A DNA stretch of 64,000 nucleotides from Sphingosinicella sp. BN140058 (GCF_004135585.1 NZ_CP035501.1:3171501-3235500); one strand, 5' to 3'; shown: positions 18,979 to 28,959, numbered from the stretch's first letter. Numbers and translations are program-made. The notes: generated from the letters alone by a model not told the origin.

Positions 18979-19890
18979 TCAGAACCAGGCGCGCACCCCG
19001 AGCAGCATGCTCCATCCGCCGCGCGCCTCGCCGGCCGCCCGCCGCAGCCGCGCGGTGTCGCCGAACGCCCGCTCGTAGGCGACGCCGACATAAGGCGCGA
19101 ACTCCGGCACGAACTGGTAGCGCAGCCGCAGGCCGATCTCGCCGCGGCTGAGCCCGGAGCCGAGGCGCAGGCGCGGCACGTCCTGCGCCTGCACGTCCGC
19201 CTCGATGCGGGGCTGCAGGATCAGGCGCTGGGTGAGGCGCAGATCATAATCGGCTTCGGCGCGGGCGCTGAGCTCGCCCTTGTTCGAGACGAAGGCGGCC
19301 GCCTCGATCTCGAACCAATAAGGCGCGAGACCCTGGACGGTGAGCACGGCATGGGTGCGATCCGGGCCACGGCCGAAATCCTGCCGCAACCCGGCCTGAA
19401 GGTCGAACCAGGGGCCGATCGCATGGCTCCACAGCGCCTGAACCTCGCCGCGATCGAGGCGGCCGTCGCCTTCACCCTCGCTTTTCAGCCAAAGCTTGTC
19501 GGCGTCGCCGCCGTGCCAGGCCTGGACCTCCCAGGCGTAGCCGCCGCCGCTACGATATTCGGCACGGTCGATCAGGATCTTGCCGACCGCCATGCCGCCA
19601 TGCTCGCCACGCAGGGTCGCGCGTGACGGGGCCATCCCTTCCGTGCCCCAAACCTGGTCGGCTGCATGTTCGGGACCGGACATCGCGCCTTGCGGCGGTG
19701 CACCCGGCGAGACCTCGATCGCCGTTGCTGCCGTGGCGGGCGTGCAATGGCCCATTGCGGCATGCTCGGGCGGGCAGGAGGGGTCCCGCGCGGCCGGCAT
19801 GGCGTGCCCTGCATGCGGATCGTGCCCTTCGTGCTGCGCAAGCGCGGGAGAGGCGGTGCAGGCGGCAAGCAGGATAAGCCCGGCCCTCAT
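18979..19890 (-). CDS. copB: Copper resistance protein B (outer membrane)
   Basis: A 303-residue protein. A signal peptide (MRAGLILLAACTASPALA) precedes a His/Met-rich stretch (QHEGHDPHAGHAMPAARD; PEHAAMGHC). A CopB/PcoB beta-barrel domain follows, beginning MAVGKILIDRAEYRSGGGYAWEVQAWHGGDADKLWLKSEGE and ending in the aromatic VRAWF of an outer-membrane barrel. The start at 19890 overlaps the copA stop as ATGA, so the two are coupled. It likely sequesters or exports copper at the outer membrane. Confidence 0.92.
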   Translation of the reverse strand: MRAGLILLAACTASPALAQHEGHDPHAGHAMPAARDPSCPPEHAAMGHCTPATAATAIEVSPGAPPQGAMSGPEHAADQVWGTEGMAPSRATLRGEHGGMAVGKILIDRAEYRSGGGYAWEVQAWHGGDADKLWLKSEGEGDGRLDRGEVQALWSHAIGPWFDLQAGLRQDFGRGPDRTHAVLTVQGLAPYWFEIEAAAFVSNKGELSARAEADYDLRLTQRLILQPRIEADVQAQDVPRLRLGSGLSRGEIGLRLRYQFVPEFAPYVGVAYERAFGDTARLRRAAGEARGGWSMLLGVRAWF

Positions 19891-21584
19891 GCTGTCTCTC
19901 CTTCGAGCGGCCGTACCGTCACCACCCGCATCATGCCGGCGTGCATGTGGTAGAGGAGGTGGCAGTGGAACGCCCAGTCGCCGGGCGCGTCGGCGGTAAG
20001 ATCGAGGTCGACGAAGCCGCCCGGCAGCACCCGCACCGTATGCTTGAGCGGCTGCAGGTCGCCATGGCCGTTGACCAGTTCGAAGAAGTGGCCGTGCAGG
20101 TGCATGGGGTGGGTCATCATCGTGTCGTTGATCAGCCGCAGCCGCACCCGCTCGCCGCGGGCGAAGCGATAGGGCTCCGGGTTCTCGCTCAACTTCGCAC
20201 CGTCCATCGACCACATGAAGCGCTCCATGTTGCCGGTCAGATGGATGTCGACCCGGCGCGTCGGCGTCCGCCGGTCGGCGCGCGGCGCGAGTGCGACGAG
20301 ATCGCGATAGGTGAGCACCTTGTGCCCGACGTCGTCGAGCCCGATGCCGGGATCGCCGATGCGGTCGGCCGGCATCGGCGCGATCATGTCGACGCCGACG
20401 CCGACCGGAAAGGCGACCTTGGACTCGTCGCGCATGTCCATGTCGCCATGGTCCATGCCCGGCATCGCGCCATGGTCCATGCCCATGTCCCGCATTCCCA
20501 ACGTCGGCCGCTCGCGCAGCGGCGGCACCGCCGCGCGCAGGCCGGGCCGGGGGGCGAGCGTCGCGACCGCCATGCCGGAACGATCGATCGTCTCCGCGAC
20601 CAGGCTGTAGGCGCGGTCCTCCGGCGTGACGATCACGTCATAGGTCTCGGCATTGCCGATCTGGAGCTCGTCGACCGCGACCGGCCGCACCGGCACGCCG
20701 TCGGTCGCGACCACCTCCAGGCGAAGGCCGGGGATGCGGAGGTTGAAGATGGTCTGGGCAGCGGCGTTGACGATGCGCAGCCGCACCCGCTCGCCGGCGC
20801 GGAACAGGCCGGTCCAGTTCTCGGCCGGGCTGTGGCCGTTGACCAGGAAGGTGAAGGCGGCGGCGGTGACGTCGGCAATGTCGGTCGGGTCCATGCGCAT
20901 CCGGGCGAACATCGCCCTGTCCGCGGCCGTCATTGGGTCAGCCTTGCCGTCGAAGCGATTGGCGAGCGTCCGCTTCTGGCGGTTGAACACCCCGCCTTCC
21001 TGCTTCAGCCGGGTGAACAGGTGGTGCGGGTGGAGAAAGGTCCAGTCGCTGAGCACGATCACATGCTCCCGATCGGACGCGATCGGATCGGCGCCGGCCG
21101 GATCGATGATCAAAGGTCCGTACAGGCCGACCTGCTCCTGCAGGCCCGAATGGCTGTGGTACCAATAGGTGCCGGACTGGCGGAGCGGGAATTCGTAGGT
21201 GAAGGTCGACCTGGCCTTGATGCCGGGGAAGCTCACGCCGGGAACGCCGTCCATCTCGAACGGCACCAGCAGGCCGTGCCAGTGGATCGACGTGTCTTCA
21301 CCGAGCCGGTTGTCGACGGTCAGCCGGACGGTGTCGCCCTCGCGCAGGCGGATCAGGGGCGCGGGGAGGGTGCCGTTCACCGTCACCGCATGACCGGAGC
21401 GGCCGTCGACTCCGAAGCGCGATGTGGCGACTGTCAGGCGGATATCGGTGCCCGACAGCGTGCCGCTGCCCTTGGCGGCGAGGCCATGGCTGATCGTCTT
21501 GGCCCAGGCGGGCAGGCCCATGGCGAGCCCGCCGAGCGCCGCGCCTCTCAGCAGGGCGCGGCGCGAACAGGAATATGGGGTCAT
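19887..21584 (-). CDS. copA: Copper resistance multicopper oxidase CopA
   Basis: A 565-residue enzyme with a Tat signal (SRRALLRGAALGGLAMGLPAWA). Copper-ligand motifs are IHWHG, YWYHSHSG, HPMHLHGHFF and the type 1/3 block HCHLLYHMHAGM. A Met/His-rich insertion (MGMDHGAMPGMDHGDMDM) around residues 390-410 is typical of CopA/PcoA. It oxidises Cu(I) in the periplasm. The ATG at 21584 with GAGAG upstream is preferred over the one at 21596. It is followed by copB with a 4-bp overlap. Confidence 0.94.
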   Translation of the reverse strand: MTPYSCSRRALLRGAALGGLAMGLPAWAKTISHGLAAKGSGTLSGTDIRLTVATSRFGVDGRSGHAVTVNGTLPAPLIRLREGDTVRLTVDNRLGEDTSIHWHGLLVPFEMDGVPGVSFPGIKARSTFTYEFPLRQSGTYWYHSHSGLQEQVGLYGPLIIDPAGADPIASDREHVIVLSDWTFLHPHHLFTRLKQEGGVFNRQKRTLANRFDGKADPMTAADRAMFARMRMDPTDIADVTAAAFTFLVNGHSPAENWTGLFRAGERVRLRIVNAAAQTIFNLRIPGLRLEVVATDGVPVRPVAVDELQIGNAETYDVIVTPEDRAYSLVAETIDRSGMAVATLAPRPGLRAAVPPLRERPTLGMRDMGMDHGAMPGMDHGDMDMRDESKVAFPVGVGVDMIAPMPADRIGDPGIGLDDVGHKVLTYRDLVALAPRADRRTPTRRVDIHLTGNMERFMWSMDGAKLSENPEPYRFARGERVRLRLINDTMMTHPMHLHGHFFELVNGHGDLQPLKHTVRVLPGGFVDLDLTADAPGDWAFHCHLLYHMHAGMMRVVTVRPLEGETA

Positions 21585-21655
21585 CGTCACTCTCATGTGC
21601 GGACGAACCGCGAAGAGGCGGCGGCGACGGATCGCGCCGCCGCCGCCTCCCTGCC

Positions 21656-21943
21656 TCAGCCTTGCGGCGACGGGGCGCCGTGGCCGGCGTGCGGACCATC
21701 GTGCTTCATGCCGTGCTCGGCGCACATCTTCTCGCACTCGGCAGCGCTCTTGCCGGCCTTCAGGCAGGAATCGTGCTGCGCCTTGTGGTCGGCGTGCGCG
21801 TCCTTGGCCTTGCCCTGCTCGGCGTGCTGGGCATGCTGCGAGTGGCCGGCATGGCCGGCGTGCGGATCGGCCGGCGCAGTCTGGGCCTGCGCAGCGGCGG
21901 GGATCGCGATCGCAAGCGCGACCGCGGCAAACAAGGTCTTCAT
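21656..21943 (-). CDS. Small His-rich periplasmic metal-binding protein
   Basis: A 95-residue protein with a signal peptide (MKTLFAAVALAIAIPAAAQA). The rest is dominated by His/Ala/Gly (PHAGHAGHSQHAQHAEQ; DAHADHKAQHD) and contains a CLKAGKSAAECEKMCAEHGMKH segment with three cysteines. No named family was recognised. Sitting between copA and the other copper genes on the same strand, it is probably a copper buffer or chaperone. Confidence 0.75.
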   Translation of the reverse strand: MKTLFAAVALAIAIPAAAQAQTAPADPHAGHAGHSQHAQHAEQGKAKDAHADHKAQHDSCLKAGKSAAECEKMCAEHGMKHDGPHAGHGAPSPQG

Positions 21944-21979
21944 GTCTTCAACTCCTGAAAAGATCGAAAGAAAGGATCG

Positions 21980-22306
21980 TCAGGAGGCTCGTGGCGGCGG
22001 GGTTGCCGCTTCGGGATGAAGGCCATGGGGTTCCGCTGACGGCGCGGGCGGATCGAGCCGGACCGGCAGCGGCGCCGGATGCACGAGCATCGCGCCGAGC
22101 GCGGGCAAAGCCGCGCAGGCCAGCGCGCAATCCGGCGACCGCGCTGGCGCCTTCTTCGGCCGCGGCGCGCAATGACCGTCCATCGCGGCATGGGTCTCGC
22201 CAGCGACGGCCTCCGGCACCGCCGCCATGGCCGGCGCGTGAACCATCATCGTAAGCGGCGACAGCAGCAGGACGACCAGGGCGAAAAGGCGCAGGAAGCG
22301 CGGCAT
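21980..22306 (-). CDS. Small exported protein of the copper cluster
   Basis: A 108-residue product from the ATG at 22306. It has an N-terminal hydrophobic signal (FLRLFALVVLLLSPLTMMVHAPAMA), a motif with DGHCAPRPKKAPARSPDCALACAALPA, and a proline-rich tail. The layout (signal, HC...C...C, second hydrophobic patch) resembles DUF2946/CopL-like small proteins of copper operons. The longer frame upstream has no signal and is not used. The function is unknown. Confidence 0.6.
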   Translation of the reverse strand: MPRFLRLFALVVLLLSPLTMMVHAPAMAAVPEAVAGETHAAMDGHCAPRPKKAPARSPDCALACAALPALGAMLVHPAPLPVRLDPPAPSAEPHGLHPEAATPPPRAS

Positions 22307-22356
22307 GACCGCTCCATAGGCCTCGCCGCGGCGGCGAACAATGTGCATCTGCCGCC

Positions 22357-22746
22357 TCATTCGCCCGCGAGCCCGCCAAGGATCGGGCAATCGGGGCGGG
22401 CATCGCCATGGCAGGTGGCGGCGAGATGTTCGAGCGAGCGGCGCATCGCGTCCAGCGCCTCGGCCTTGCGCTTCAGTTCCGCGGCGCGCGAGAGCGCGAG
22501 TGCCTTCACCTCGGCGCTGGTCCGGCCGCGATCGTGCCAGAGCGCGATCAACTTGCCGATCTCCTCGATCGGAAAGCCGAGGTCGCGGGCGTTGCGGATG
22601 AAGCGCAGCGTGTTGACGTCGCGCGCGTCATAATCGCGATAGCCCGAGTCGCGCCGTGCCGCCGCCGGCACCAGGCCGATCTTCTCGTAGTGGCGGATCA
22701 TCCGCGGGCTGACGCCGCTCGCCGCCGAGGCTTCGCCGATCTTCAT
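22357..22746 (-). CDS. cueR: MerR-family Cu(I)-responsive regulator CueR
   Basis: A 129-residue MerR-type activator. The N-terminal winged helix (MKIGEASAASGVSPRMIRHYEKIGLV) is followed by a dimerisation helix and the metal loop TCHGDARPDCPI, which places Cys112 and Cys120 as in CueR of E. coli. It should distort the spacer of copper promoters on Cu(I) binding. Its gene lies 12 bp behind the P-type ATPase gene and is probably co-transcribed, giving an autoregulated loop. Confidence 0.93.
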   Translation of the reverse strand: MKIGEASAASGVSPRMIRHYEKIGLVPAAARRDSGYRDYDARDVNTLRFIRNARDLGFPIEEIGKLIALWHDRGRTSAEVKALALSRAAELKRKAEALDAMRRSLEHLAATCHGDARPDCPILGGLAGE

Positions 22747-22758
22747 CCTGCGACCTCC

Positions 22759-25176
22759 TTACAGCCTGACGGCGCGCAACCGAAGCGCGTTGCCGATCAC
22801 CGTCACCGAGCTCAGCGCCATCGCCGCGCCGGCGAGCATCGGGCTCAATTGCAACCCGAAGGCGGGGTAGAGCAGGCCGGCCGCGATCGGCACCCCGGCG
22901 GCGTTGAACAGGAACGAGAAAGCGAGGTTCTGGCGGATGTTGCGCATCGTCGCCCGGCTTAGCCGCCGCGCCCGGACGATGCCGCCGAGATCGCCGCCGA
23001 TCAGGGTGACGGCCGCGCTCTCCATCGCGACGTCGGTGCCGGTGCCCATCGCGATGCCGACATCGGCGGCGGCGAGCGCAGGCGCGTCGTTGATCCCGTC
23101 CCCCGCCATCGCCACCCGGCGTCCCTCGCCGCGCAGACGCGCGACCACGGCCTGCTTGTCGGCGGGGAGCACGTCGGCGATCACCCCGTCCAACCCGCCG
23201 AGCCGCGCCGCGACCGCGTCGGCGGTGCGGCGATTGTCGCCGGTGAGCATGATCACGCGGAGACCGTCGCGGCGCAGCGCCCCGACCGCCTCGGCCGCCT
23301 TGTCCTTGATCGGATCGGCGACGGCGAGCAGGCCGGCAAGCCGCCCGTCGACGGCGACGAAGATCACGCCCTCGCCCCGGCCGCGCCGCCGCTCGGCCGC
23401 GTCGGCGAGCAGGGCAGGATCGACGCCCAGATCGGCGAGCAGGGCGGCATTGCCGAGCGCGACACTGCGGCCGTCGACGTTGCCGGTGACCCCCTTGCCG
23501 GTGTGCGATTCGAAGCCGTCGGTCTCGGCAAGGGCGCGCCCGGCCGCAGCCTCGACGATCGCGCCGGCAAGCGGGTGCTCGCTGCCGCGTTCGAGTGCGG
23601 CGGCGAGTGCCAGGATCTCGTCCTTGGCGAAGCCGGCGGCGGCCTCGACGGCGACCAGCTTCGGCTTGCCGAGGGTCAGCGTGCCGGTCTTGTCGACGAC
23701 CAGCGTGTCGATCCGCTCCATCCGCTCGAGCGCCTCGGCGTCGCGGACCAGCACCCCGGCGCCGGCGCCGCGGCCGGTGCCGACCATGATCGACATCGGC
23801 GTGGCGAGGCCGAGCGCGCAAGGGCAGGCGATGATCAGCACCGCGACTGCATTGACCAGAGCGTGGCTGAGCGCCGGTGCCGGGCCGAACAGCGCCCAGG
23901 CGGCGAAAGCGAGCAGCGAGACGAGCAGCACCGTGGGTACGAACCACGCCGAGACCCGATCGGCGAGCGCTTGCACCGGCGCCCGCGAGCGCTGCGCGGC
24001 CGCGACCATCCGGACGATCTGGGCGAGCATCGTGTCCGCGCCGACCCGTTCCGCCCGGATCAGCAGCGCGCCGGTGCCGTTGACGGTGGCGCCAGTCACC
24101 CGGTCTCCGGCTGCCTTGGCGACCGGCACCGGCTCGCCGCTGATCATCGCCTCGTCGACCGCCGAGCGGCCGTCGAGCACGGTGCCGTCGACCGGCACCT
24201 TCTCGCCGGGCCGGACCCGGAGCGTGTCGCCGGGATGGACATGGTCGAGCGGCACGTCCGCTTCGATTCCGTCCGCATCGATCCGCCGCGCGGTCTTGGG
24301 CGCGAGGCCGAGCAGGGCGCGGATCGCCCGCCCGGTCGCCGCCCGCGCCCGCAGTTCGAGCACCTGGCCGAGGAGGACGAGGGTGACGATCACCGCCGCG
24401 GCTTCGTAATAGACCGGTACCGCGCCGCCCATCGTCCGCAACGTGGGCGGGAACAGGCCGGGCACCAGGGTCGCGACCAGGCTGTAGCCGAAGGCGGTGC
24501 CGACCCCGAGCGCGATCAGGGTGAACATGTTGAGGTTGCGGCTTCTGACCGATGCCCAGCCCCGTGCGAAGAAGGGGGCGCCCGCCCACAGCACGACGGG
24601 CGCCGCCAGCGCCAGCTGAACCCAGGCGGCGGCCGACATCGGCAGCAGATGGAGGCCGAGCATGTCGGCGACCATATTGAGGACGAGCAGCGGGATCGAC
24701 AGCGCCGCGCTCACCCACAAACGGCGGGTGAAGTCGACCAGCTCCGGATTGGGGCCGTCCTCCAGGCTCGGCTCCAGCGGCTCGAGCGCCATGCCGCAGA
24801 GCGGGCAGGTGCCGGACCCTTCCTGGCGGATCTCCGGATGCATCGGACAGGTCCAGATGCTTCCCGCCGGGGCAGCAGCAGCCTTGCCCGCGGCGCGCTC
24901 CGCCGGGCTGCTGGCCAGATAGGTCGTGGGATCGGCGGCGAACTTGGCCCGGCAGCCGGCGCTGCAGAAATGATGGAGGACGCCATTATGGGCAAAAGCG
25001 TGCGGGCTCGTCGCCGGATCGACCGTCATGCCGCAGACCGGATCGAGGATGGCGCCCGCCCTGCTCTTGCCGCCTCCACAGCATGCGGCGCCGGTATCGC
25101 CAGTCTCGCCCGAATGTGCGTGGTGGGTCTCGGGTGCGTGCTGCACGGCTCCGCTCCTGGCCTGGGTCCTGCTCAT
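22759..25176 (-). CDS. Copper-translocating P1B-type ATPase with YHS and heavy-metal-binding N-terminus
   Basis: An 805-residue pump. The N-terminus carries CCGGG, a YHS/TRASH domain ([10 protein letters not shown]...CSAGCRAKF) and a CPMHPEI...CPLCGM heavy-metal-binding domain instead of the usual ferredoxin-like HMA repeats. The core has [10 protein letters not shown] (transport site), [10 protein letters not shown] (phosphorylated Asp) and [11 protein letters not shown]. It exports Cu(I) to the periplasm, where CopA oxidises it. The ATG at 25176 is chosen because the alternative GTG at 25200 falls inside the putative CueR operator. Confidence 0.94.
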   Translation of the reverse strand: MSRTQARSGAVQHAPETHHAHSGETGDTGAACCGGGKSRAGAILDPVCGMTVDPATSPHAFAHNGVLHHFCSAGCRAKFAADPTTYLASSPAERAAGKAAAAPAGSIWTCPMHPEIRQEGSGTCPLCGMALEPLEPSLEDGPNPELVDFTRRLWVSAALSIPLLVLNMVADMLGLHLLPMSAAAWVQLALAAPVVLWAGAPFFARGWASVRSRNLNMFTLIALGVGTAFGYSLVATLVPGLFPPTLRTMGGAVPVYYEAAAVIVTLVLLGQVLELRARAATGRAIRALLGLAPKTARRIDADGIEADVPLDHVHPGDTLRVRPGEKVPVDGTVLDGRSAVDEAMISGEPVPVAKAAGDRVTGATVNGTGALLIRAERVGADTMLAQIVRMVAAAQRSRAPVQALADRVSAWFVPTVLLVSLLAFAAWALFGPAPALSHALVNAVAVLIIACPCALGLATPMSIMVGTGRGAGAGVLVRDAEALERMERIDTLVVDKTGTLTLGKPKLVAVEAAAGFAKDEILALAAALERGSEHPLAGAIVEAAAGRALAETDGFESHTGKGVTGNVDGRSVALGNAALLADLGVDPALLADAAERRRGRGEGVIFVAVDGRLAGLLAVADPIKDKAAEAVGALRRDGLRVIMLTGDNRRTADAVAARLGGLDGVIADVLPADKQAVVARLRGEGRRVAMAGDGINDAPALAAADVGIAMGTGTDVAMESAAVTLIGGDLGGIVRARRLSRATMRNIRQNLAFSFLFNAAGVPIAAGLLYPAFGLQLSPMLAGAAMALSSVTVIGNALRLRAVRL

Positions 25177-25193
25177 GTCGGGTGAGATGGGGT

Positions 25194-25214
25194 TTGACAC
25201 AATGTCAGGGTCAA
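25194..25214 (-). promoter_or_regulatory. Candidate CueR operator/promoter of the copper cluster
   Basis: Read on the minus strand, TTGAC-N11-GTCAA is a dyad overlapping a -35-like TTGACC. The right half ends 18-19 bp before the ATPase ATG, as in MerR-type promoters where the regulator sits in a 19-bp spacer. The transcript would have little or no leader. Confidence 0.5.
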
Positions 25215-25280
25215 GGGCGGATTTGCGATTTTCGGACCCTCGATCGGCGCCGCACGTTCCGGCCGCGAAGGAGTATGCGC

Positions 25281-25430
25281 ATGGCAGACGACAAACCTCT
25301 CGGCCGCAAGATGGCGACGGCGGCGGCGATCGGGGCGGTGATCGCGATCCCGGTGCCGTTCGTCGGCCCGGTGATCGGCGCCGCCGCCGGTGCCGGTTAT
25401 GCCTGGTGGAAGGCGAACAAGAAGGGCTGA
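25281..25430 (+). CDS. Small glycine-zipper membrane peptide
   Basis: A 49-residue product with one hydrophobic Gly/Ala-rich segment ([38 protein letters not shown]) flanked by charged ends. GAAGGAG stands about ten bases before the ATG. It resembles the short glycine-zipper proteins common in alphaproteobacteria, which have no assigned function. It is divergent from the copper ATPase and converges on the hybrid kinase gene with a 10-bp gap. Confidence 0.7.
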   Translation: MADDKPLGRKMATAAAIGAVIAIPVPFVGPVIGAAAGAGYAWWKANKKG

Positions 25431-25440
25431 CGCCCGCGGC

Positions 25441-28400
25441 TCAGCCGTTGCGACGGCTCTCCGCGATCGCCGCCGCCAGATCCGACTGGCGGAACGGCTT
25501 GGTCAGCCGCGGCAGCTCGGGGGCGACGCCCTCGGCTTCGGCATAGCCTGATATGATCAGCACCGGCAGGCCGGGCCGCAGCTGCCGGGCTTCGCGGACA
25601 AGGGCGGTGCCGGTCATCCCCGGCATCAGATGGTCGCTGACCAGAAGGTCGATCGCCGCGCCCGCCTCCAGCCGAGCCAGCGCCGCTTCCGCCGAGTCGG
25701 TCTCGATCACGGTGAAGCCGAGATCGGCGAGCATGTCGGCGGTGGTGGCGCGAACCGCCTCCTCGTCGTCGACGAGGAGGACGGTGCCGGACGCGCTCGG
25801 CACATCCGCCGGCACCGCGGTGTCGACGGGGGCTTCCGCCGCGGACGTGCTCGCCGGCAGCCAGATGCCGATTCGCGTGCCTTCGCCCGGCGCGCTGTCG
25901 ATGGTCAGCGCGCCGCCGAGCTGCGAGGCGAGGCCGTGAACCATGGAGAGACCGAGGCCGGTGCCCTGGCCGACTCCCTTGGTCGAGAAGAAGGGCTCGA
26001 TCGCGCGCTTCGCGGTGTCCGCGTCCATGCCGGTGCCGGTGTCGGCGATGCAGAGGTGGAGATAGGGGCCGGGGCAAAGGTCGCTCAGGTGCCCGCGGCG
26101 GACCTGCTCGGCGTCGACCCGCAGGCTCAGCGTGCCGCCGTCGGGCATCGCGTCGCGCGCATTGACGCTCAAGTTGAGCAGGGCCATTTCGAGCTGGTTG
26201 GGATCGGCGAGCGCGGGCGGCAGATCGTCGGCGAAGCCGATGTCGAGCCGGATCCGGGGGCCGATCGTGCTCGCGATCAGATCGCGCATGCCGTCGACCA
26301 GAACGCCGATGTCGACCGAGCGCGGCTGCAGCGGCTGGCGGCGGGCGAAGGCGAGCAGGCGCTGGACCAGGGTCTTGGCGCGGTCGGCTGATTGCAGTGC
26401 GCCGCCGATCAGCCGCGCCTCGCGGGCGTTGCCGATGCCGCGCCGCTGGAGCAGATCGAGGCTGCCGATGATCGGCGTCAGCAGATTGTTGAAATCATGG
26501 GCGACGCCGCCGGTGAGCTGGCCCATCGCTTCCAGTTTCTGTGACTGGCGGAGCGCCTCGTGGACCTGGGCCAGCTCGGCCTGCCGCGCCTTTTCGGCGG
26601 TGACGTCGCGGCCGACGCAGTGGATCTTGCCGCCGTCGGTGGCGCCGGTCCAGGCGATCCAGTGCCAGCCGCCGCCGGCGCCGCGCAGCCGCGTTTCGAC
26701 GTCGGCGACGGTTCCGGAAAGCGCCGCCGCCGCGGCCGTCCGCGCCGGCGCGACGTCGTCCGGGTGGAGAAAGGCGGCGAAATCCTGGCCGAGCAGATCC
26801 TCGGCCCGGTAGCCGAGCCGGCGCACGGCGGGATTGACCGCCTCGATGCGGGCGTCGCCGCCGATCACCAGGAAGATGTCGCGGCTCAGCCGCCACATCC
26901 GGTCGCGCTCAAGGGTCCGCGCCGCGACTTCGGCCTCGAGGGTGGCGTTGAGGCGGTGCAGCGCGGCTTCGGCGCGCGCCTTCTCGACGCTGGCCCAGGT
27001 CCGCTCGGCGACCTCGGCGGCGAGCAGACTCTCCTCGTCGCGCCACGCCCGCGGCGCCGCCGCGTGCAGATAGAGGATGGCGGTGAACCGGCCGGCCTTG
27101 ATCAGCGGCACGACGAGCAGGGCGCGCGTGCCGATCGAGGCGTAGCCGGCGGCATAAGGCGCAGACAGCGGATCGGCGGCGATGTCGTCCAGGCGCAGGA
27201 TCTCGCCGGTGCGCAGACGGGCGATGATGGCGGGGCCGAACACATCGAGATTGCGGGTCTCGCCGGCGAGGCTCGCCATCGTGCCGTCGGTCCAGTCGCG
27301 TTCGACGGTGACCCGCTGGCCGGCGGCGTCGATCTCGCCATAGCCGACTCGCGGCACGCCGAGCGTGCGGCCCAGCGCCTCGGCGGCGGCGGCCTTGATC
27401 GCCTCGGCGTCGGCGATGCCGCGCAGCCGGTCGCCGAGCGCGAGCAGGAAGGATTGCCGCTCGGCCTGGGCGCGCAGCGCGGCTTCGGCCTGGGCGCGCT
27501 CCACCGCCGACCAGGTCCGCTCGGCGACTTCCTCGGCGAGGCGGAGATCGTCGTCGCTCCAATGGCGGGGCGTGCGATCGTGGAGGTAGAGCACCGCGAC
27601 CAGGCGATCCTGCTTGATCAGCGACACGGTGAGCGCGGCGCGTATCTCCAGCGCGGCGAAGGCGGCCGCCGCGGCCGGATCCTCCGCGCGGGTGTCGCGC
27701 TCGGCATCGTCGACCCGCAGCGACTCGCCGCGGCGAATCGCGCCGAACACGGCCTCGCCGAATGCGGCGAGATCGTGGGTGCCGTTGTGGTGCGGGACGG
27801 AGCCGTCGGTCCAATTGCGATCGGTGGTGAAGAAGCGTTCGCTCTCGTCGACGGTGCCGTAGCCGACCCGGCTGACGCCGAAATGGGTGCCGAGCGCGCT
27901 CTGGGCGGCGGCGATGATCGCGATCGGATCGGCGAGCGCGCGTAATTGCGTCTCGAGCGCGATCAGAAAGCCCTGGCGCCGGCGCGCCCGCATTTCCTCG
28001 GTGGTCTCGACGCAGACGCAGAGCACGCCGGCGATCGCCCCGTCATCGTCCCGGATCGGGCTGTAGGAGAAGGTGAACCAGGTCTGCTCGGGTCCGCCGT
28101 CGCGGTGGAGCACGACCGGCAGATCGGCGAACAGGCTCGACCGCCCGGCAAAAGCGTCGGCGATGATCGGCGCGATCGTGCTGCGCACCTCCGGCCAGAT
28201 GTCGAGGAAGTCGGCGCCCATTGCCGCGGGATGGCGCGCGCCGAGGATCGGCTGGTAGCCCCGATTGTAGATCAGCCGCCGCTCCGGTCCCCACAGGATG
28301 AACATCGGGAAGCGCGAGGCGGAGATGAGGTCGACGGCGTTGCGCAAGGTCGCCGGCCAGGCTTCGCGCGCGCCGAGCGGCGTGCCCGCCGCGTCGTCGG

Positions 28401-28443
28401 CGGCCTGCGCAGGCGAGATGTCTTCTGCTCCCGCCCCCTGCAT
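25441..28443 (-). CDS. Hybrid sensor histidine kinase, PAS-GAF-GAF-PAS-HisKA-HATPase-REC
   Basis: About 1000 residues and apparently soluble. It runs: PAS (~30-150), two GAF domains in tandem (~165-320 and ~335-495), a second PAS (~515-620), HisKA with GGVAHDFNNLLTPIIGS (phospho-His near residue 649), an HATPase with DTGTGM and GTGLGLSMV, and a receiver domain (LLVDDEEAVRA; LLVSDHLMPGMTG). The ATG at 28443 has GGGGA well spaced; the GTG at 28452 does not. No partner response regulator lies next to it. The ligand is unknown. Confidence 0.93.
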   Translation of the reverse strand: MQGAGAEDISPAQAADDAAGTPLGAREAWPATLRNAVDLISASRFPMFILWGPERRLIYNRGYQPILGARHPAAMGADFLDIWPEVRSTIAPIIADAFAGRSSLFADLPVVLHRDGGPEQTWFTFSYSPIRDDDGAIAGVLCVCVETTEEMRARRRQGFLIALETQLRALADPIAIIAAAQSALGTHFGVSRVGYGTVDESERFFTTDRNWTDGSVPHHNGTHDLAAFGEAVFGAIRRGESLRVDDAERDTRAEDPAAAAAFAALEIRAALTVSLIKQDRLVAVLYLHDRTPRHWSDDDLRLAEEVAERTWSAVERAQAEAALRAQAERQSFLLALGDRLRGIADAEAIKAAAAEALGRTLGVPRVGYGEIDAAGQRVTVERDWTDGTMASLAGETRNLDVFGPAIIARLRTGEILRLDDIAADPLSAPYAAGYASIGTRALLVVPLIKAGRFTAILYLHAAAPRAWRDEESLLAAEVAERTWASVEKARAEAALHRLNATLEAEVAARTLERDRMWRLSRDIFLVIGGDARIEAVNPAVRRLGYRAEDLLGQDFAAFLHPDDVAPARTAAAAALSGTVADVETRLRGAGGGWHWIAWTGATDGGKIHCVGRDVTAEKARQAELAQVHEALRQSQKLEAMGQLTGGVAHDFNNLLTPIIGSLDLLQRRGIGNAREARLIGGALQSADRAKTLVQRLLAFARRQPLQPRSVDIGVLVDGMRDLIASTIGPRIRLDIGFADDLPPALADPNQLEMALLNLSVNARDAMPDGGTLSLRVDAEQVRRGHLSDLCPGPYLHLCIADTGTGMDADTAKRAIEPFFSTKGVGQGTGLGLSMVHGLASQLGGALTIDSAPGEGTRIGIWLPASTSAAEAPVDTAVPADVPSASGTVLLVDDEEAVRATTADMLADLGFTVIETDSAEAALARLEAGAAIDLLVSDHLMPGMTGTALVREARQLRPGLPVLIISGYAEAEGVAPELPRLTKPFRQSDLAAAIAESRRNG

Positions 28444-28736
28444 CCGCGTCACTCCCCTTTACACTCCGCCGGCCCCGCGGAAGCCCTGCGATGCCAGAGA
28501 CTTAGGCAGCCGGCAAGCGGCAGCGCGCTGGCGGGGCGGCGAACGCGCCGCCGGACGGCTTGTTGACCTGGTCGGCAGAGGGGAAGATCCTGCGCGGCCT
28601 GCTTCGCCATCGCCTCCGTGCGGGTCCTTTCCGGCGGTCGGCACGCCCCGGGGGAGGCTCGGTCCATCGTGCGTCCGGAACGGCAATGGCGGCCGGCCGT
28701 TACCCCTTCGACCTGCTAATCGCTTGAGAAGACACG

Positions 28737-28937
28737 ATGATCATCCTCGCTCTGGCGCTCGCCGCCGCGCCCCCCGTCGCCGACGTCCCGCCCAAGCCCA
28801 AGGCCGAACGTCCCGCCGCCACCGAGCAGCGCCGCACGGCCACCCGCCTCGATGCGCTCGAGCGCATCGTCGACGCACTCGAGCCGGAAGTGCCGGTGGC
28901 GGTGGAAGCGGCGCCGGACGGGCCGACCGGGCTTTAG
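28737..28937 (+). CDS. Small hypothetical protein with N-terminal hydrophobic stretch
   Basis: A 66-residue frame. MIILALALAAAPPVA could be a short signal, followed by a charged helix (TEQRRTATRLDALERIVDALE) and an acidic tail. The ribosome-binding site is weak (GAGAAG). No family was recognised. The codon pattern looks coding, but evidence is limited to frame and composition. Confidence 0.4.
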   Translation: MIILALALAAAPPVADVPPKPKAERPAATEQRRTATRLDALERIVDALEPEVPVAVEAAPDGPTGL

Positions 28938-28959
28938 ACCGGATCAGGCCAGCCGGCGG

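Noticed and set aside
22628..25185. Long frames on both strands across the copper ATPase
   Set aside because: All are Arg/Ala/Pro-rich shadows. Only the minus frame with [10 protein letters not shown] and DKTGTLT is real.
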